Below, in pieces: positions 27,147 to 35,744 of a DNA stretch of 64,000 nucleotides. The notes beneath the pieces are model-generated. The model was not told where the DNA came from. It saw only the letters and a list, made by a program, of their open reading frames with translations, and did no database searches. The stretch comes from an uncultured Pelagibacteraceae bacterium (lineage in GTDB: Bacteria; Pseudomonadota; Alphaproteobacteria; Pelagibacterales; Pelagibacteraceae): NCBI GenBank assembly GCA_902622545.1, contig CACNQD010000004.1:52465-116464 (forward strand), read 5' to 3'. The number at the start of each line of letters is the position of its first letter. Position 1 is the first letter of the stretch. The position numbers and the translations under genes are program-made.

Positions 27147-28922
27147 TTAAAAAGCAAATTTATAGGCTAAATTTCCTGAAAAACTAATCAATTCTTGAGT
27201 ACTTATTCTGCTATCTAGTGAAAATTTGATAAAATGATCGTTAGATATGTTTTTTTCAAAACCTAAATTTGTAGCCAAAGTAACTTCTCGAATTTGGTCA
27301 TTTTTTTGTGAATAAGTTGCTTTAGTACCATTGATTGAATAATCTTGGTCTTTTCCAAAAAAAGTATTTCTTACATCTAATATCCATCCAAGATTAAGAT
27401 TATAGTCTTTACCTAAATTCATTTCATATTCATCATCAACGTAAACAGATAAATTTCCCACACCTTTGCCACTCCATCTGTATAGATGGCTTTCACTATG
27501 ACTAGGGGTATATGATAAACCAATTGTTGTTCCAAAATTAGGTATCAAAGACTCATTATTCATCTTAGATCCTGCAATAAGATCATACGACTCATAAATA
27601 TCTTCAATACTAAGTTTGCCTGATGCTCTTGTATTAGTCAAAATTTCTCTTTCACTATCGTGTATATTAATTCCTGCTAAAATAAAATTTTCATCTAAAA
27701 ATTTTGTTAATATTGTTTGATCTTTAAAATATAAACCAGAATGTAAAGAGTACCTTTTTATGTCGTGATCTTTATTAAATTGCTGATTACCACTACCTAA
27801 AGACAAAATAAAATCTTTACCTTTATAAGGGTTTATCAAATTTAATGTTACCCCAGTAAGATTAAATCCTAATGTAAGATCTTGATTGTTTTGTTTTCTT
27901 TTAAATGTTGAAAAATTAATTTCACCCCAACCATTTCTATCATCTAAATCTTTTTCTGTTTTTTTATATTTGGTTAGAGACTGCCTGATATCTAATGACT
28001 TTGTGCTTAATAATTCATCAAGTATTTCGCTACCACCTTGGCCGACGGAGCTTGCTGATCCGTTGACAATTTGGTTTCCATCTAAATCCTCGAGTGAAAA
28101 GTCTCCATCTGTTTCATAATAATAACTTTGACCAACTCCGTGATTAATTTTTAATGTGCTACCAGTTATGCCCGCTCCATGAGCAATTTTACCAACTACA
28201 ATTCCTTGATCTTTTAAAGTAATTGTTGAATTGTTGCCGTATAATTTAATCGAGTCGTTACCAACATCATTCTTTATTGTTCCGCTATTTGCTAAACTTG
28301 AGTTGACACCCACTCTTATAGTTGCATTGTCAGTATCAGAGTTGGTAATTTCTCCACCCACTTTATTAGTAATAGTCACTGTATTACCAGCAGCAGTTCC
28401 AAAAATAGCAGAGCCATTTGTGGCTGTAATTGTTCCTGAGTTAGTAATTGTCATTCCAGTAGTATTTGTGCCACCTGTTTTGCTAACTCTAATAGTATTT
28501 CTATTTGATGAAATTGTTCCTCCTGAATTATTTGTAATTGTTGCATTAGTTGTAGCTTTTGCATCGATTGCAGTTGTGCCGCTAGCTGTAATTGTTCCTG
28601 AGTTGGTCACTGTCAAATCAGATGTAGTGTCTCCAAAAACGGCTACAGTATTTGCGCTAATAGTTGATCCAGACTCGACAGTTACAGTTACACTATCTCC
28701 AGTTACGTTTGCTGCTTTAGTGGTTGCACCTGTAGCCAAAGTTGAGCTATTCTTTACAGTTAAAAATTGTCCATCACCATCAATATTTTGTTGATCAGTT
28801 TCAGTTCCACCATCTTGAATAGTATTACTATCTGCACTTACATAGGAATAACAAAAAAATAAAAATAAAATTTTTAGAAAAAAAATATTAAAACTTAAAA
28901 CTTTATTTTTTGTGACCAACAT
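27147..28922 (-). CDS. Autotransporter-like surface protein with NSGTI repeats
   Basis: A 591-aa exported protein with a hydrophobic signal region near residues 12-30. From about residue 85 to 230 it has many Ser/Thr/Gly/Asn repeats of the type NSGTI, ITNSGTITA and GGTISSN, which usually fold as a parallel beta-helix in type V passenger domains. The remainder (from about 300) has alternating-residue strands and ends in LAYKFAF, the phenylalanine-terminal signature of outer-membrane barrels. It lies upstream of the two propeller paralogues, same strand. Adhesion or phage receptor functions are possible but unproven. Confidence 0.78.
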   Translation of the reverse strand: MLVTKNKVLSFNIFFLKILFLFFCYSYVSADSNTIQDGGTETDQQNIDGDGQFLTVKNSSTLATGATTKAANVTGDSVTVTVESGSTISANTVAVFGDTTSDLTVTNSGTITASGTTAIDAKATTNATITNNSGGTISSNRNTIRVSKTGGTNTTGMTITNSGTITATNGSAIFGTAAGNTVTITNKVGGEITNSDTDNATIRVGVNSSLANSGTIKNDVGNDSIKLYGNNSTITLKDQGIVVGKIAHGAGITGSTLKINHGVGQSYYYETDGDFSLEDLDGNQIVNGSASSVGQGGSEILDELLSTKSLDIRQSLTKYKKTEKDLDDRNGWGEINFSTFKRKQNNQDLTLGFNLTGVTLNLINPYKGKDFILSLGSGNQQFNKDHDIKRYSLHSGLYFKDQTILTKFLDENFILAGINIHDSEREILTNTRASGKLSIEDIYESYDLIAGSKMNNESLIPNFGTTIGLSYTPSHSESHLYRWSGKGVGNLSVYVDDEYEMNLGKDYNLNLGWILDVRNTFFGKDQDYSINGTKATYSQKNDQIREVTLATNLGFEKNISNDHFIKFSLDSRISTQELISFSGNLAYKFAF

Positions 28923-28964
28923 TATTAAATATTCATTAAATTATAAAATATAAGCAATTCTAGT

Positions 28965-29375
28965 TTATTTATTTAAATCTTTAAATATCTTAGGTGCCCA
29001 ATTTTTGGCATCTTGGGAGGTTACATGAAAGTCATATTTTTCAGGCTTTATAAACATTTGGTTAGTGTCTTCAAATCTACCTTTTTGAATAGTATCAACC
29101 CAAACTACATAATCTGCTGGAAATAAACTTCTAGCTTTTGGAGTAGGACAAATAAAATCTGCAATTACAAAATTGCCTTCCTCCTTTAGCTTTGTTGCAA
29201 AATCTGCCATTCTTTTTGCTTGTCTAGTTCTTCCCTCCGGTGAAAAATCCCAGTCGTTTGCAGCTTTACGTACCTCATCTGCATTTAATCTTTTAGCATT
29301 CAACATTGGTGCAAGCTCATCTGCTAGTGTTGTTTTGCCTGCGCCTGGTAGCCCCATTATTAATACAATTTTCAT
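28965..29375 (-). CDS. APS kinase-like P-loop kinase (short)
   Basis: A 136-aa P-loop protein with GLPGAGKT (8-15), LNADEVRKAANDWDFSPEG (about 35-53) and VIADFICPTPKARSLFP, which follow the order of adenylylsulfate kinase (CysC) motifs. CysC is about 200 aa, so this is clearly shorter. SAR11 bacteria are known to lack assimilatory sulfate reduction, so a role other than PAPS synthesis must be considered. It is 42 bp upstream of the NSGTI autotransporter gene in the same direction. Confidence 0.78.
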   Translation of the reverse strand: MKIVLIMGLPGAGKTTLADELAPMLNAKRLNADEVRKAANDWDFSPEGRTRQAKRMADFATKLKEEGNFVIADFICPTPKARSLFPADYVVWVDTIQKGRFEDTNQMFIKPEKYDFHVTSQDAKNWAPKIFKDLNK

Positions 29376-29504
29376 AATTAATTTTAGCTTTATATATTAG
29401 ATTAAAGAAGATATTTATAGATCCAAAAAGTTGCATATTTGCCAGCCTTATTTAGTGCCAATATTTTTATAGACAGGTAATTGAAAATAAATAATGATCG
29501 CCGA

Positions 29505-30233
29505 ATGAATTTTTCTATAGAAATTGGACCCAAAACTAACTTAGATACCTTGCCAGCTCTAAAAGATGTATACATTACAATGCTACCTGGTGGTGATTTT
29601 AAGGAAACAGCTCAGCAAGCAGTTAACTTAGTAAAAAAGGGTTTTAACCCAGTTCCTCACTTTCCAGCAAGATCAATGACTAACGAAGCACAACTTAAAG
29701 AATACGTAACAATGTGTAAAGATGGAGGCGTAAAACAAGCGCTTGTAATTGGTGGTGGTAGAGAGCCCATGGGAAAATTTGATAGCTCATTCCAGCTTTT
29801 AGAGACTGGTTATTTTGAGAAAATGAAGATAGGAATTGCTGGACATCCAGAGGGGAGTCCTGATATATCCGACAAAGTGTTAGAAAAAGCAATGATTGAT
29901 AAAAAACCCTATGCTGATTACATTGTAACTCAATGGTTAATGCAGTCAGAACCAATTATTGATTTTATTTCTAAACAGTCTGTCCCAGTTCATGTTGGAA
30001 TTACTGGACCTATGAAAATATCAAGCTTAATTAAATTTGCTAATATTGTAGGAGCAAAAAATTCTATAAATTTTATTAAATCTAATTTTAGTAGGGCAAT
30101 TGATTTATTAAAACCAAAAGACCCAAATGATCTTGTAGATAAAATTAAAGAGCATACAAAATATTTTCATATCTACACGTTTGGTGGGCTTAAGGAAACC
30201 AACAACTGGCTAAAGGAAAATAACTATGCCTAA
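29505..30233 (+). CDS. Short methylenetetrahydrofolate reductase-like protein
   Basis: A 242-aa protein (ATG at 29505; an in-frame TTG upstream is less likely) related to MetF, which is usually about 290 aa. The conserved blocks are SIEIGPK near the start (Glu kept), PVPHFPARS, VIGGGREP, IGIAGHPEGSP and DYIVTQ. The LRGD loop of MetF, which holds the catalytic Asp, reads IGGGRE here, so chemistry may be altered. It overlaps the DmdA-like gene by 8 nt. The pair resembles a demethylase with its partner for oxidising or reducing folate-bound methyl groups; this is inference. Confidence 0.8.
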   Translation: MNFSIEIGPKTNLDTLPALKDVYITMLPGGDFKETAQQAVNLVKKGFNPVPHFPARSMTNEAQLKEYVTMCKDGGVKQALVIGGGREPMGKFDSSFQLLETGYFEKMKIGIAGHPEGSPDISDKVLEKAMIDKKPYADYIVTQWLMQSEPIIDFISKQSVPVHVGITGPMKISSLIKFANIVGAKNSINFIKSNFSRAIDLLKPKDPNDLVDKIKEHTKYFHIYTFGGLKETNNWLKENNYA

Positions 30234-31635
30234 AAAAAGAAAAAAAGCAAAAAAGTCCAACGGAAAATTATCACCAAGCAGAATTATAGAGAAAGTTGAT
30301 TATTCTAAAGTTTCTCACACTACAAAAGTAGATCAATCAGATAGACATGTTCCATATAACTTAAGGCAAAGTGGACCAACAAAAGTAGAATTACTAATGT
30401 CAACAAGGGTTAGAAAATCTCCATATTGGCATCTATCAATGAAAGCAGGATGTTGGAGAGCAACTGTTTATAATAGAATTTATCATCCGCGTGGATACGT
30501 AAGGCCTGAAAAAGGCGGAGCGATGGTTGAATATAAAGCAATCAAAAATCACGTTACAATGTGGAATGTAGCAGTAGAAAGACAAATAAGAGTAAAAGGT
30601 CCTGATGCAGAAAGATTTACAGATTATGTGATCACTAGAGATGCAACAAAGATTTCTCCAATGAGAGCTAGATACGTAATTCTTTGTAATTATAAAGGTG
30701 GTGTTCTTAATGATCCAATTTTATTAAGAATTTCAAAAGATGAATTTTGGTTTAGTTTATCAGACAGTGACATAGGATTATATCTTCAAGGAGTAAACGC
30801 AGATAAAAGATTTAATGTTGAGATAGATGAAATAGATGCATGTCCTGTACAAATTCAAGGTCCAAAATCAAAAGCTTTAATGAACGATTTAATTGGTAAA
30901 CAAGTTGATTTAGATAATATGCCTTTTTATGGATTAGCTGAGGCTACTGTTGGTGGAAGAAGTTGTGTTATTTCTCAATCTGGTTTTTCTGGAGAGGCGG
31001 GATATGAAATATATTTAAGAAATGCAACACTTTACGCTGAAGATATGTGGAATGCGGTTTTAAAAGCAGGTAAAAAACATAAGCTAATGGTAATCGCTCC
31101 TGCGCACCATAGAAGAATTCAAGCAGGAATTTTATCTTGGGGTCAAGATATGGACAATGAACATAATCCATTTCAATGCAATCTTGGCTATCAAGTTTCT
31201 TTATCCGGAAAAGGTGAATGGTCTAAAAAAGCAGACTACATTGGTAAAGAAGCACTAGAAAATATGAAAAAAGAATTATTAAATGGACAAAAACCTTACA
31301 AACTTCAATTAGTTGGTATGGAGTTAGGTGGAAAACCAATTGAGGAATATGCTCCCGATTTTTGGTTAATATCAAAAGATGGAAAAAATCCTATTGGTTT
31401 TGTTACATCGCCTTGGTATCACCCGGAAAAAGGTACAAATATTGCAATGGGATATGTGCCATTTGACGGAACAATTAACAAAAATGGATTTCCTAAAGGA
31501 AATGTGGGTGATATATTCAAAGTTCATTTACCTAAAAAATATTGTGAAAAAGGAAGTAACCCTGTTGATGCAGTTGTTGTGGATATTCCTTTTACAGAAT
31601 CTTATAATCCAAATACCAGGGAAGTTGGTAAGTAG
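30226..31635 (+). CDS. DmdA-like GcvT-family tetrahydrofolate demethylase
   Basis: A 469-aa protein of the GcvT/DmdA family. The block RVRKSPYWHLSMKAG (61-75) and WNVAVERQIRVKGPDAERF (113-131) align well with DmdA of Pelagibacter, and IQGPKSKALM and SGFSGEAGYEIY follow. Compared with DmdA (about 370 aa) it has a ~48-residue basic N-terminal extension and a longer C-terminus, so it is probably a paralogue with another methylated substrate. DMSP itself cannot be excluded. Overlap with the MetF-like gene supports one-carbon transfer to THF. Substrate unknown. Confidence 0.82.
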   Translation: MPKKRKKAKKSNGKLSPSRIIEKVDYSKVSHTTKVDQSDRHVPYNLRQSGPTKVELLMSTRVRKSPYWHLSMKAGCWRATVYNRIYHPRGYVRPEKGGAMVEYKAIKNHVTMWNVAVERQIRVKGPDAERFTDYVITRDATKISPMRARYVILCNYKGGVLNDPILLRISKDEFWFSLSDSDIGLYLQGVNADKRFNVEIDEIDACPVQIQGPKSKALMNDLIGKQVDLDNMPFYGLAEATVGGRSCVISQSGFSGEAGYEIYLRNATLYAEDMWNAVLKAGKKHKLMVIAPAHHRRIQAGILSWGQDMDNEHNPFQCNLGYQVSLSGKGEWSKKADYIGKEALENMKKELLNGQKPYKLQLVGMELGGKPIEEYAPDFWLISKDGKNPIGFVTSPWYHPEKGTNIAMGYVPFDGTINKNGFPKGNVGDIFKVHLPKKYCEKGSNPVDAVVVDIPFTESYNPNTREVGK

Positions 31636-31660
31636 ATTATTATAAGTCATTGATTTTTCT

Positions 31661-31762
31661 ATGACAAAAACTGTCATAATAATTGCAATTATTATTATTG
31701 CTATTATTTTGTTAATATTTCCTTTAATAGTTTCATTAATTGAAAAAAAAAATAAAAAATAA
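31661..31762 (+). CDS. Single-helix membrane peptide (33 aa)
   Basis: A 33-codon frame (ATG to TAA) encodes MTKTVIIIAIIIIAIILLIF followed by a short basic tail. It is a single isoleucine-rich membrane helix with a Lys-rich cytoplasmic end. Its stop overlaps the next gene's ATG (TAATG), a pattern of genuine coupled genes here. The first codons form a small ATGACA/TGTCAT hairpin. Low complexity makes conservation hard to judge without comparison. Confidence 0.45.
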   Translation: MTKTVIIIAIIIIAIILLIFPLIVSLIEKKNKK

Positions 31763-32307
31763 TGTTTGCTCAATTTTTAAGCATAGTATTTAGGTCAATA
31801 AAACTCGATAAGAACCTATATAGAGAAAGTAAAAGCTTTAATGAAGCTGGTATTTATTTTGCAGCGCTAATTATGGTCCTCGATGGAGTCGCAGGTGCTA
31901 TTGCTGCAAACACGTTTTATAAAACATCTATTGGTTTGTCTGCAATTACTGCAATATTTACTTGGTTTATTTGGGCTATGTTTATATTTGTAATTGGGGT
32001 TAAACTTTTTCCAGAGAAAGATAGCAAAATACCGTTTAAAAAAATATTAATAGCCGTAGGTTTTGCTCATGCACCAGGTCTACTAAGGTTTTTTGCTATT
32101 ACACCAACAATGGTTATGCCAATAATTTTTTTTACGCAACTATGGATTTTTGCATCTCTTATAATTTGCACAAGAGAAGTATTGCAACTTAAATCTAACT
32201 TTAAGTCTTTTGGGATTATTTTTTTATCCTTTTTAATATTAGCTATATTATCAGTATCTTTTGTGATGAGTAGAATGGATACTTTGCCAATAAGCAATGT
32301 AACTTAA
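31762..32307 (+). CDS. YIP1-like inner-membrane protein
   Basis: A 181-aa protein with about five hydrophobic segments spread across its length, starting FLSIVFRSIKLDKNLYRE. The general pattern (a short polar N-terminus then membrane helices with FAHAPGLLRFFA in the middle) resembles YIP1-domain proteins. It has no recognisable enzymatic motif. It begins inside the stop codon of the 33-aa membrane peptide, so the two are probably co-translated. The function is unknown. Confidence 0.68.
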   Translation: MFAQFLSIVFRSIKLDKNLYRESKSFNEAGIYFAALIMVLDGVAGAIAANTFYKTSIGLSAITAIFTWFIWAMFIFVIGVKLFPEKDSKIPFKKILIAVGFAHAPGLLRFFAITPTMVMPIIFFTQLWIFASLIICTREVLQLKSNFKSFGIIFLSFLILAILSVSFVMSRMDTLPISNVT

Positions 32308-32465
32308 ATTGGAAATATTGTTTTAGACACTCTACAAGATTTGCAAATTTTAAAGCCTGTAAGTATTAAGTTATGAGTAACACTTTCGTCACTTTTTTTA
32401 CATTCTTCGCATAAGTCATCTAATGAGTCTTCAGTATAATCATTGTTACTGTTTTCTTTAGTCAT
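32304..32465 (-). CDS. Small zinc-ribbon-like protein (53 aa)
   Basis: A 53-aa protein with C-x2-C (LCEECKK, about residues 19-22) and C-x2-C (ICKSCRV, about 41-44), separated by some 20 residues, typical of a small zinc ribbon. The N-terminus is acidic and polar. Its ATG lies in an 8-nt overlap with the DUF3726-like gene upstream, so it is the last gene of the dipeptidase operon. It converges on the YIP1-like gene with 4 nt overlap. No specific family recognised. Confidence 0.68.
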   Translation of the reverse strand: MTKENSNNDYTEDSLDDLCEECKKSDESVTHNLILTGFKICKSCRVSKTIFPI

Positions 32466-33069
32466 TATCTGTCAAACCAGCTCCAGCAGCAGTATTTTTT
32501 AAGCTTTCATTTTCTTTTACGAAGGTTTCTTCAGATATTTTATATAATTCTTCCCAATCCTTTTCGTCAAAAGTATTTTTGTTTTTTAAAAATTCTATTT
32601 CTAATACTTCAACTTTATCTTTTAAATTACTTAAATTACTTTTTAAATGTATAGACTGGTTAAAATTAAGTAAAAAAGTTTCATTCTCAACTTTAAGGCT
32701 TAACCTTTTTCCAATTATTTCTGAAGATCTTGAAATAAATGGTATTAGTAGTATTGGATAAGCCATATTGTTAAAAATTATTTTATTGTATTTTTCCAAA
32801 GAATGAATTTGATCCATAAAGTTTATACCTGTTATTAAAGGACAGTAAGGAATTTTGTTTGAAATATTTGTCTCAGTAATCAAGCTAATATTTTGGAACT
32901 GACTTTTTTTAATAACCTTAAAATATTTATTAAGATTTTTCAAACCTGGTAACCCGAACATCTCCATCAGTTTTATAGATTTTCCAATTTCCTCAGAGAT
33001 TCCCCATGAAAAACCTATACCTTTAGAAGCCCTTTTAGATAGTGTATCAATTTCGCTTAATGATCTCAT
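32458..33069 (-). CDS. DUF3726-like protein
   Basis: A 203-aa protein starting RSLSEIDTLSKRASKGIGFSWG and continuing SEEIGKSIKLM, a pattern I associate with DUF3726 (R/K-G-x-G-x-x-W-G-x-x-E-E). It ends in a Gly/Ala-rich tail, AAGAGLTDND. It has no signal peptide or membrane segment. The gene overlaps the 553-aa gene by one base and the zinc-ribbon gene by 8 nt, so all three are co-translated. Function of the family is unknown. Confidence 0.68.
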   Translation of the reverse strand: MRSLSEIDTLSKRASKGIGFSWGISEEIGKSIKLMEMFGLPGLKNLNKYFKVIKKSQFQNISLITETNISNKIPYCPLITGINFMDQIHSLEKYNKIIFNNMAYPILLIPFISRSSEIIGKRLSLKVENETFLLNFNQSIHLKSNLSNLKDKVEVLEIEFLKNKNTFDEKDWEELYKISEETFVKENESLKNTAAGAGLTDND

Positions 33070-34730
33070 TAGTTTAAAGAATTATAAATCCAATTATCTT
33101 TAAAATTATTTAAATCCTCAGGCAAAGGAGCTCCTTGAAACATACAAATCCTTAGCCACTTGTCTGATCTTGGGTCAAATTTACAAGCACCAAAGAATGA
33201 CAATTTAAGTCTTAACATATCAATTGGCATTAATTTATGTCCGATTGTATTATCTTGTATTTCTGAATAGGGGAATTTTTCAATTAGAAAAACTCTCCTC
33301 ACGACATGTCTTAAGTCATTATTATCGGATAAAAATCTACTAATTGGCAAACTCTGTTTAAAATTTACAGCTCTATAATATAATTGATTTATATCTCTAG
33401 CTATTGCAAGCGGTTGCTCTAATTCAGATCCTTGTTCTTCAAATCTATTTGCGATCCTTGGTTCCTCTTTATTTTGAGAAATAAACCAAAAATTTTGGTT
33501 ATTTTCATTTTTATTAAAATCAATCTTGATTAAATTTCCATAATATTTTTCTATAATATTTACTAAATCTCTTACAGTTTTATGAGTTGGTATATTAAAA
33601 TATTTATCCTCATTTGAACTCATTGTTGCAATTAGAGGTTCGGTTATTTCATCAAAAGGCTCCATTAACATTGAAACTATGTATTCAATGCCCTCTTCGC
33701 TTAAGTTCTTCTCGGCCCATAAATAAAATTCATTGAAAAAATAATCCTTTTTTTCAGAATAATTTGTATCTAAGAAATCTGTTACTTTCTTTAAATCATC
33801 TTTTAAATTTTGTATCTTTTTTTTTTGATAATCACTATCTGTTTCCCAAGAAAAAATGTTCTTAAGAGACTTTTTTAAACAATCTAAAAAATAGTTATAA
33901 TCATTAATATTAATTCTTTTTAATTCTCTAATCTTTTTTAATGCAACTTCCCTCGCATTTATCCAATTATTTAATAAAGTTGGATGATTTATTATAAATG
34001 GTGCCATACCTAAACCTGTGGAATTGCCTATGCCCAAACTTCTACATATATTTTTATCCAATTCGACTGCTGACTTGGGGCTCTTTGATTTTGCAATATG
34101 ATTAACTTGATCAAAAGTAAATTGTCTTACAAAATAAACCAACATCATTTCTAATCTAAAAGGACCAACTATTTCTGGTCTATCTTTAATTCTAAATCTG
34201 TCTGCTAAACCAAATTTTCCTGAGCCGTATACTGCAGTAGTTCTGTAAAGGTATCCAATTTTGCCTATGGTACTTTTATCTGGCTGTTTTCCAGTTGATA
34301 AACAGTCGACTACATAATTAAAAGCTCTTAATGATTTATTGGCTCTTGATAAAGTTAATTCTTTATAAGTCATTCTACCAATTTCTTGTTTTGGTACATT
34401 TTGTTTTAATCTATCAATATCTTTTTTAGTAGGCACACCATCAAAGAGTGTAAAGCTTGCATCCCATTTAGTAGCGATAACTCTATCTGATCTTTCGTGA
34501 TCATGAATTTTATTTGAAAAACAAATTAAAGAATAATTTCTAGTTTTTTTTTTAAATGAATAGACAGCGGCACCATGTCCATTTTCATCTAAATCAAACA
34601 TGTCTCTTTTGTAATCCCAGTCTTTAAATTCTCTTAAGAAAGATCTTAGAAATGATAATTTCGATTGATGAAATGAACCCAATCTTGAGAGTGTCATAAT
34701 TTTTTTTGGATCTCTTAATTCTATTTGCAT
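33069..34730 (-). CDS. Conserved hypothetical protein (553 aa) of the dipeptidase operon
   Basis: A 553-aa soluble-looking protein with no signal peptide or membrane segment. Recognisable stretches include SRLGSFHQSKLSFLRSFLR at the start, GKIGYLYRTTAVYGSGKFG near residues 156-174 and CRSLGIGNSTGLGMAPF further on. It does not match any family I can name, although its length and even composition suggest a real enzyme. It lies one base from the dipeptidase stop and overlaps the DUF3726-like gene by one base. Its constant partners should be the best clue to function. Confidence 0.85.
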   Translation of the reverse strand: MQIELRDPKKIMTLSRLGSFHQSKLSFLRSFLREFKDWDYKRDMFDLDENGHGAAVYSFKKKTRNYSLICFSNKIHDHERSDRVIATKWDASFTLFDGVPTKKDIDRLKQNVPKQEIGRMTYKELTLSRANKSLRAFNYVVDCLSTGKQPDKSTIGKIGYLYRTTAVYGSGKFGLADRFRIKDRPEIVGPFRLEMMLVYFVRQFTFDQVNHIAKSKSPKSAVELDKNICRSLGIGNSTGLGMAPFIINHPTLLNNWINAREVALKKIRELKRININDYNYFLDCLKKSLKNIFSWETDSDYQKKKIQNLKDDLKKVTDFLDTNYSEKKDYFFNEFYLWAEKNLSEEGIEYIVSMLMEPFDEITEPLIATMSSNEDKYFNIPTHKTVRDLVNIIEKYYGNLIKIDFNKNENNQNFWFISQNKEEPRIANRFEEQGSELEQPLAIARDINQLYYRAVNFKQSLPISRFLSDNNDLRHVVRRVFLIEKFPYSEIQDNTIGHKLMPIDMLRLKLSFFGACKFDPRSDKWLRICMFQGAPLPEDLNNFKDNWIYNSLN

Positions 34731-34731
34731 T

Positions 34732-35697
34732 TTATATTTCTTTATAAAAATTAAACCAATTATTACCTAGTATTGCATTTATATCATTGTTGTCAAAACC
34801 AACTTTTCTAAGTCCATTTTCAATATTACTAAATCCTCGTGCATCTTTAAACCATTTAGGTTGATCAGGAAATCCTTGATTGGTTTTTGATCCTTCTCCT
34901 AAATTTTTTGACTTTGTCCATGTTCCCTTCCTCATCCACTCAACAACACTGTCAGGCTGATTTAGACAAAGATCTGAGCCAATACCAATATTTTTAATCC
35001 CCATTACATCGACTAATCTTGCTACCATTTCACAAAAACTATCTAATGAACAATTTGTTCCATCTTTTAAATGGTGTGGATAAAGTGACAGACCTAGCAT
35101 ACCACCACTTTTTGATAATGTTTTAAGAAGATCATCAGACTTGCTTCTTTTAGTTTGATGCCAAAAAGAAGGGTTGGCATGTGTAATTGCAATAGGTTTT
35201 TGGCTTAAGTCAATTGCATCGTAAGTACTTTTTTCTCCTGAATGAGACATATCAACAACAATCCCTAGTCTATTCATTTCTTTAATTGCCTCTCTTCCAA
35301 AATTAGTAACACCTCCGTCATTTTTCTCATAACATCCTGAAGCTAATAAAGACTGATTGTTATAAGTGAGCTGCATAAACCTGCACCCGTACTCATAAAT
35401 CTTTTCAATTAAATTTATATCATCCTCTATTGGTGAACAGTTTTGAAAACCAAAAAAAATCGCTGTTTTATTTTCATTTTTTGCTTTTTCAATATCTTTG
35501 AAATTTTTACCCAAAAAAATTAAATCTTTATTTTCTTCAAAATTTTCTTTCCACTCTAAAAGTCTCTCTTTAAATTCATTAAAATCTTCATGATAAACAA
35601 CTGTCACATGTACTGCATCTAAATTTGCTTCTCTATTAATCTCAAAAACAGATCTTTCCCATTTGCAGTATTGTAAATTGTCAATTTTGAAATTCAT
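34732..35697 (-). CDS. Membrane dipeptidase-family (M19) amidohydrolase
   Basis: A 321-aa protein of the renal dipeptidase (peptidase M19) family. The signature blocks are GCRFMQLTYNNQSLLASG (about residues 109-126), VVDMSHSGEKS (His as metal ligand), and ITHANPSF, with GIGSDLC later. These are the di-zinc-site motifs of the family, but the usual N-terminal HxD is weak here (NLDAVHVT). It is cytoplasmic by appearance (no signal peptide) and is the first gene of a four-gene operon with two uncharacterised proteins. A substrate cannot be assigned; M19 relatives often act on dipeptides or D-amino acid derivatives. Confidence 0.85.
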   Translation of the reverse strand: MNFKIDNLQYCKWERSVFEINREANLDAVHVTVVYHEDFNEFKERLLEWKENFEENKDLIFLGKNFKDIEKAKNENKTAIFFGFQNCSPIEDDINLIEKIYEYGCRFMQLTYNNQSLLASGCYEKNDGGVTNFGREAIKEMNRLGIVVDMSHSGEKSTYDAIDLSQKPIAITHANPSFWHQTKRSKSDDLLKTLSKSGGMLGLSLYPHHLKDGTNCSLDSFCEMVARLVDVMGIKNIGIGSDLCLNQPDSVVEWMRKGTWTKSKNLGEGSKTNQGFPDQPKWFKDARGFSNIENGLRKVGFDNNDINAILGNNWFNFYKEI

Positions 35698-35744
35698 AAC
35701 AATAGTTATATATTAGTAGATAATTTTTTGATATTAAAAGATAA

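Noticed and set aside
28231..28794. Plus-strand ORF of 187 aa, Val/Pro/Ile-rich, inside the NSGTI autotransporter
   Set aside because: The low-complexity translation is the complement of the repeats. No start context or family match supports a second gene.
22575..28922. Prophage or transposon origin of the surface-protein cluster
   Set aside because: There is no integrase, transposase, terminal repeat or tRNA attachment site, and base composition looks like the neighbours.
29376..29504. Possible riboswitch in front of the MetF-like gene
   Set aside because: I looked for SAM- or glycine-type motifs in this 129-bp spacer and found no convincing conserved core or strong stem.
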